Position numbers and translations under genes: made by a program. Of a stretch of DNA of 17,676 nucleotides, positions 16,101 to 17,676 are shown piece after piece. This DNA is from Anaerolineae bacterium. GTDB taxonomy: Bacteria; Chloroflexota; Anaerolineae; JAFGEY01. The notes under the pieces are model-generated. The model was not told where the DNA came from. It saw only the letters and a program-made list of their open reading frames with translations, and did not search any database. Position 1 is the first letter of the stretch; every line of letters starts with the position of its first letter. Location: NCBI GenBank assembly GCA_016931365.1, contig JAFGEY010000505.1:1-17676 (forward strand). The letters are read 5' to 3'.

Positions 16101-16465
16101 CTGCCAGCCGGCCCACTCACGACTAACCGACTCAACCCGAAAATGTATGACATGGACAACACAGTGAATATGCGCATCCAGGAAGGTAAACGTGGAACCA
16201 GGGTGACGATAAAAATCCACAGGTATAGCGCCGTGTACAGCAGCATAACATTCCACTGTTGCAGGCGAAACGACAGCAACATCGTCGAAGCATAACTGAC
16301 GCTGCCTATCACCAGTCCGCACAACAAGATGAGCAGCACATTGCGCTGTCGCCAAGCGATGATCTCGTCAGCAGATGGCGGCAGCATGCGCCGCATCCAG
16401 GCTTCAAAGAGATTGCGCACTGCCAGAGCGATTTTACCAGATATGCTCTGTATGCCTCGATTCAC
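13175..16465 (-). CDS. Membrane-bound GAF-GAF-PAS hybrid sensor histidine kinase with receiver
   Basis: Signal-transduction kinase of 1096 residues from the GTG at 16465. Domains in order: about six membrane helices (43-200) without a large external loop; a helical, coiled-coil-like stretch (200-240); GAF 1 (about 245-400); GAF 2 (about 425-575); PAS (about 590-705); HisKA with H737 in GGVAHDLNN; HATPase with N853, DTGIGI (895-900), FEPFYTKK and GSGLGLAVV; and a C-terminal receiver with D984/D985, phospho-acceptor D1028, S1057 and K1079. All phosphotransfer residues are present. No transfer (Hpt) domain or DNA-binding regulator is encoded in the window, so the output is unknown; the receiver may feed back on the kinase. 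The start was chosen for GAGGAG 6 nt upstream; a GTG at 16522 would add 19 residues from a repeat-bearing region. Its stop overlaps the giant fusion gene's start, so both are probably made together. Confidence 0.93.
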   Translation of the reverse strand: MNRGIQSISGKIALAVRNLFEAWMRRMLPPSADEIIAWRQRNVLLILLCGLVIGSVSYASTMLLSFRLQQWNVMLLYTALYLWIFIVTLVPRLPSWMRIFTVLSMSYIFGLSRLVVSGPAGSGRVWFFAFVFFATMVWGFRAGLIAWAISLLTLGVFTVLLWRGILDWQAMAYSPDLWLTTVVTLAFLSLLVVASLSMLMQRLEQSLRQARVTNVRLETEVAERRQAEAALFRRTTQLEALRQSGLLVSAELDLRSLLQSIAAQAARLLGGNGGVVHLYRPDLDALEWIVAAYSDMHEVEPDLLRLGMLLNRGEGLAGRIWQTGESLVVDDYTTWEGRAAVYEGYPLRSVVGVPIQWGSEFLGVVSVNAHEACAFSSDDGAVLSLFAVQAATAIRNARLYEQVQTTARQMQALYETTRALSSSLREEDVIRTILQAIYQVLGCEHVILSQVDEAAGTIGIRHGFWQGEFDAFPEWIRQAQYPLNHSDIVPDVYRTGRTEIISGWDERFNKEIWSTFGHSRFFRAFVPVKLGNRVIGVVEVAYDKDRKKSLSDQEFALLNAFIDQAAVALENARAFQAVQTSERAVRESEQMLRLIFDNAFDGISIHQESRDSVRVLLYCNDRYVEMSGRDRQELLSIADTRYFQTHMEQDQTAYGRALQAGHPYSGLFSWQRPDGRENVIAYTAVPVTVAEDILIVGIDRDITEQRRADRERRELRDRLERAERMEALGMLAGGVAHDLNNILGPLVAYPDLILMDLPPDSLIRPDVEQIKQSAQRAAAVVQDLLTLARRGAYQMEPLNLNHMVQEYTRSLPLVELKARNPTVRVEVSLAQDLFNVKGSTAHLTKVLMNLVINAYEAMPYGGQLEINTTCESLDQPLAGYEQIEAGDYVVLRVCDTGIGIAQEDLRHIFEPFYTKKAMGRSGSGLGLAVVWGVMHDHRGAIDVHTVLGQGTEFALYFPVTREQIEVEEKMQYDYRGTESVLVIDDLAVQREIAIRLLALLGYHVAAVESGCAALDYLSQHKADILVLDMILDDKTDGLDVYRAILERYPGQKAIIASGFSETDRVKEAQQLGAGIFVKKPYTLERLGRAIRNELDR

Positions 16466-16471
16466 TCCGCA

Positions 16472-16477
16472 CTCCTC
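16472..16477 (-). promoter_or_regulatory. Shine-Dalgarno site deciding the kinase start
   Basis: On the minus strand GAGGAG is followed by 6 nt (TGCGGA) and then GTG at 16463-16465. The alternative upstream GTG at 16520-16522 lacks a comparable site. Confidence 0.75.
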
Positions 16478-16486
16478 AAGGTGATA

Positions 16487-16510
16487 GATACAAGGAAACA
16501 AGGAACAAGG
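16487..16510. repeat. AAGGAACAAGG element, intergenic copy
   Basis: A 24-bp purine-rich sequence (positions 16487-16510, core AAGGAACAAGG) that recurs with 23 of 24 bases identical at 17460-17483 inside the ECF ATPase gene. Similarity continues weakly downstream, with GCACGCTG shared at 16519-16526 and 17496-17503. The copy here lies between the kinase start and the -35 box of the divergent promoter, so it falls in the kinase 5' leader. The core repeats ACAAGGAA-like words. Confidence 0.8.
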
Positions 16511-16512
16511 TT

Positions 16513-16541
16513 TTGACGGCACGCTGCTTGTATGTTATAGT
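16513..16541 (+). promoter_or_regulatory. Sigma-70 promoter for the ECF transporter gene
   Basis: TTGACG at 16513-16518 and TATAGT at 16536-16541 are separated by exactly 17 bp, close to consensus (five of six in each box). This predicts a start near 16548 and a leader of about 115 nt before the ATG at 16663. On the opposite strand TATAAC (16539-16534) could serve as a -10 for the kinase operon, but its -35 is poor (TGGCTG, 17 bp away). Overlapping divergent promoters are therefore possible but weakly supported. Confidence 0.55.
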
Positions 16542-16594
16542 CTGTACACAACTGCCCAGCCAGTGCTCGGACCTGGACAGAATAAACAAAATTA

Positions 16595-16639
16595 ACAGGA
16601 TGAAAGACCCTCCGATCCTGAAAATCTTGGAAATCCTGT
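16595..16639. repeat. Intergenic ACAGGAT...ATCCTGT inverted repeat
   Basis: ACAGGAT at 16595-16601 and ATCCTGT at 16633-16639 are exact reverse complements in the leader of the ECF gene. AGGATGAAAGACCCTCCGATCCTG and AATCTTGGAAATCCTG between and around them give the TTAACAGGAT/AAATCCTGT look of a dispersed intergenic repeat known (from memory) in several phyla. No T-run follows, and no conserved riboswitch core was recognised. Confidence 0.45.
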
Positions 16640-16662
16640 CGAAAAATGATCAGGAATCAGCT

Positions 16663-17676
16663 ATGATCAAACTGACCCACGTGACTTACACATATCCAGA
16701 CGCCGACGAAACGATCGGCAAACATATCGTGTTGGAAAACATCTCCCTGGACATCGCGGCGGGCGAGTTTGCGCTCGTCGTCGGCCCGTCGGGAGCAGGC
16801 AAAAGCACCCTGCTGCGCTGCTTCAACGGGCTGGTGCCGCACTTTTACGGCGGCTCAATCGCCGGGCACATCCGCGTCGATGGCCAAGACCCGCTTACCC
16901 TCGGCCCCCGACAGATGAGCCACATAGTTGGTTTTGTCTTTCAAGACCCTGAAACACAGGCCGTCGTCGATGTGGTTGAAGACGAACTGGCTTTTGCGAT
17001 GGAAAGCCAGGGCTTTTCTCGATCGACGATGCAGGAACGCATCGACTGGACGCTCAATCGACTCAACATCGCCCACCTGCGCGCACGCAAACTCTCCACC
17101 CTCTCCGGCGGCGAACGCCAGCGCGTGGCCATCGCTGCCGTGCTCACCCTCCAACCCCGCGTGCTCATCCTCGATGAACCCACCTCGCAGCTCGATCCCC
17201 AGTCGGCGCGCAGCGTGCTCGACACGCTGGTGCACCTGAACCACGATCTGGAACTAACGATCGTCCTGTCCGAACATCGGCTGGAGCGTGTGGTACGCTA
17301 CGCTGACCGGATCGTCTACCTGCCGGGCGACGGCTCGCTGAGAGCCGGCCCTCCGCGCGAGATGCTGCAAGCGATCCCCCTTGTGCCGCCCTTGATCGAA
17401 TTGGGGCGGGCGTTAGGTTGGTCGCCGTTGCCGCTCACCCTTGCTGAGGCGAAGGAGAGGATACAAGGAAATAAGGAACAAGGAATGGCGGCACAGCACG
17501 CTGTGCCACTATACTCCCCAAAAGCACCAGAGTACGACGAACAAAAAGAACCGATTTTATGCATTGAAAAGGCCAGTTTTTCTTACAATGGCACGCCCGT
17601 CCTGCACAAAGTCAGCCTGACAGCGCAGCGCGGCGAGTTTATCGCGCTAATGGGCCACAACGGCGCAGGCAAGAGC
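16663..17676 (+). CDS. ECF-type transporter double ATPase subunit (partial)
   Basis: The 5' 338 residues of a fused two-ATPase energizer for vitamin or metal uptake; the frame is open at the right edge. ATPase 1: Walker A GPSGAGKST (41-49), FNGLVPHFYGG (54-64, typical of EcfA/CbiO proteins), Q-loop FQDPETQ (Q94), signature LSGGE (147-151), Walker B VLILDEP (D171/E172), H-loop SEHR (H205). A linker of about 60 residues leads to ATPase 2, whose Walker A GHNGAGKS is cut by the edge. The fused layout and SEHR resemble YkoD-like subunits of hydroxymethylpyrimidine/thiamin ECF transporters, but the substrate subunit is outside the window. AGGA lies 7 nt before the ATG. The linker peptide RIQGNKEQG is encoded by a copy of the repeat also found at 16487-16510. 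Confidence 0.9.
   Translation, partial: MIKLTHVTYTYPDADETIGKHIVLENISLDIAAGEFALVVGPSGAGKSTLLRCFNGLVPHFYGGSIAGHIRVDGQDPLTLGPRQMSHIVGFVFQDPETQAVVDVVEDELAFAMESQGFSRSTMQERIDWTLNRLNIAHLRARKLSTLSGGERQRVAIAAVLTLQPRVLILDEPTSQLDPQSARSVLDTLVHLNHDLELTIVLSEHRLERVVRYADRIVYLPGDGSLRAGPPREMLQAIPLVPPLIELGRALGWSPLPLTLAEAKERIQGNKEQGMAAQHAVPLYSPKAPEYDEQKEPILCIEKASFSYNGTPVLHKVSLTAQRGEFIALMGHNGAGKS
17460..17483. repeat. AAGGAACAAGG element, in-frame copy within the ECF ATPase
   Basis: The 24-bp sequence differs from that at 16487-16510 by one base (T for C). It encodes the linker residues 267-274 (IQGNKEQG) between the two ATPase domains, where length changes should be tolerated. Confidence 0.8.
17490..17507. repeat. 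In-frame hairpin GGCACAG-CACG-CTGTGCC
   Basis: Perfect 7-bp arms at 17490-17496 and 17501-17507 around CACG, 6 bp after the AAGGAACAAGG element. It is translated as part of AAQHAVP in the inter-domain linker. It lacks a U-run, so it is not a terminator. It is probably part of the same inserted repeat. Confidence 0.6.

Noticed and set aside
16466..16522. Earlier GTG start for the kinase
   Set aside because: The extra 19 residues come from repeat DNA, and the GTG at 16465 has GAGGAG at ideal spacing.
16549..16662. Riboswitch (e.g. TPP or cobalamin) in the ECF leader
   Set aside because: Conserved cores such as CTGAGA were not found; the sequence looks like a dispersed repeat.

Overview
The window looks like a chromosomal segment of a GC-rich, probably Chloroflexota (Anaerolineae-like) bacterium. 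This is an inference from style: Thr/Pro-rich linkers of the TPTPT type behind a lipobox, ABC-2 exporters, a multi-GAF hybrid kinase, DUF418/M28 proteins and many short dispersed palindromic repeats. No rRNA, tRNA, CRISPR array, transposase or integrase was seen.

Layout. (1) 1-457 is non-coding upstream DNA with a possible promoter and a perfect 16-bp inverted repeat. (2) 458-3856, + strand: an ABC exporter operon of one ATPase and two ABC-2 permeases, tightly packed (10-bp gap, then an ATGA overlap). (3) 3915-5039, + strand: an enolase-superfamily (mandelate racemase-like) enzyme, 58 bp downstream of the exporter. (4) 16465 down to 5054, - strand: five co-directional genes that probably form one transcription unit. 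In order of transcription they are a membrane-bound GAF-GAF-PAS hybrid histidine kinase with a C-terminal receiver; a 2041-residue multidomain membrane protein that overlaps the kinase by ATGA; a 63-residue single-span membrane protein; a six-bladed NHL-type propeller lipoprotein; and a DUF3592 membrane protein. (5) 16663-17676, + strand: a double-ATPase subunit of an ECF-type vitamin or metal transporter, cut by the right edge and divergent from the kinase operon.

The most interesting object is the 2041-residue protein (7053-13178). It joins a DUF418 membrane domain, a single transmembrane anchor and a Pro/Thr linker to an M28 metallopeptidase with all active-site residues. These are followed by two tandem copies of an NTF2-like plus peptidase-MA-like module whose HExxH motif is absent. 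A second M28 domain closes the protein; its catalytic Glu is Gln and its last zinc His is lost. The enzyme therefore appears to carry its own pseudo-enzyme copies on one chain. The C-terminal half is also studded with five in-frame copies of a 17-bp palindrome (CGAACTCNNNGAGTTCG), all read in the same phase as Asn-Ser-x-Ser-Ser. Alignment of the two M28 copies suggests these are small insertions.

How the genes may work together (inference): the kinase senses a membrane or cytoplasmic cue through its six-helix N-terminus and GAF/PAS domains, while the partner genes encode extracytoplasmic peptidase/pseudopeptidase, propeller and membrane accessory proteins. The kinase carries its own receiver, and no DNA-binding regulator lies in the window, so the output is not visible here. 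A second short repeat occurs both in the divergent promoter region and, in frame, in the linker of the ECF ATPase.
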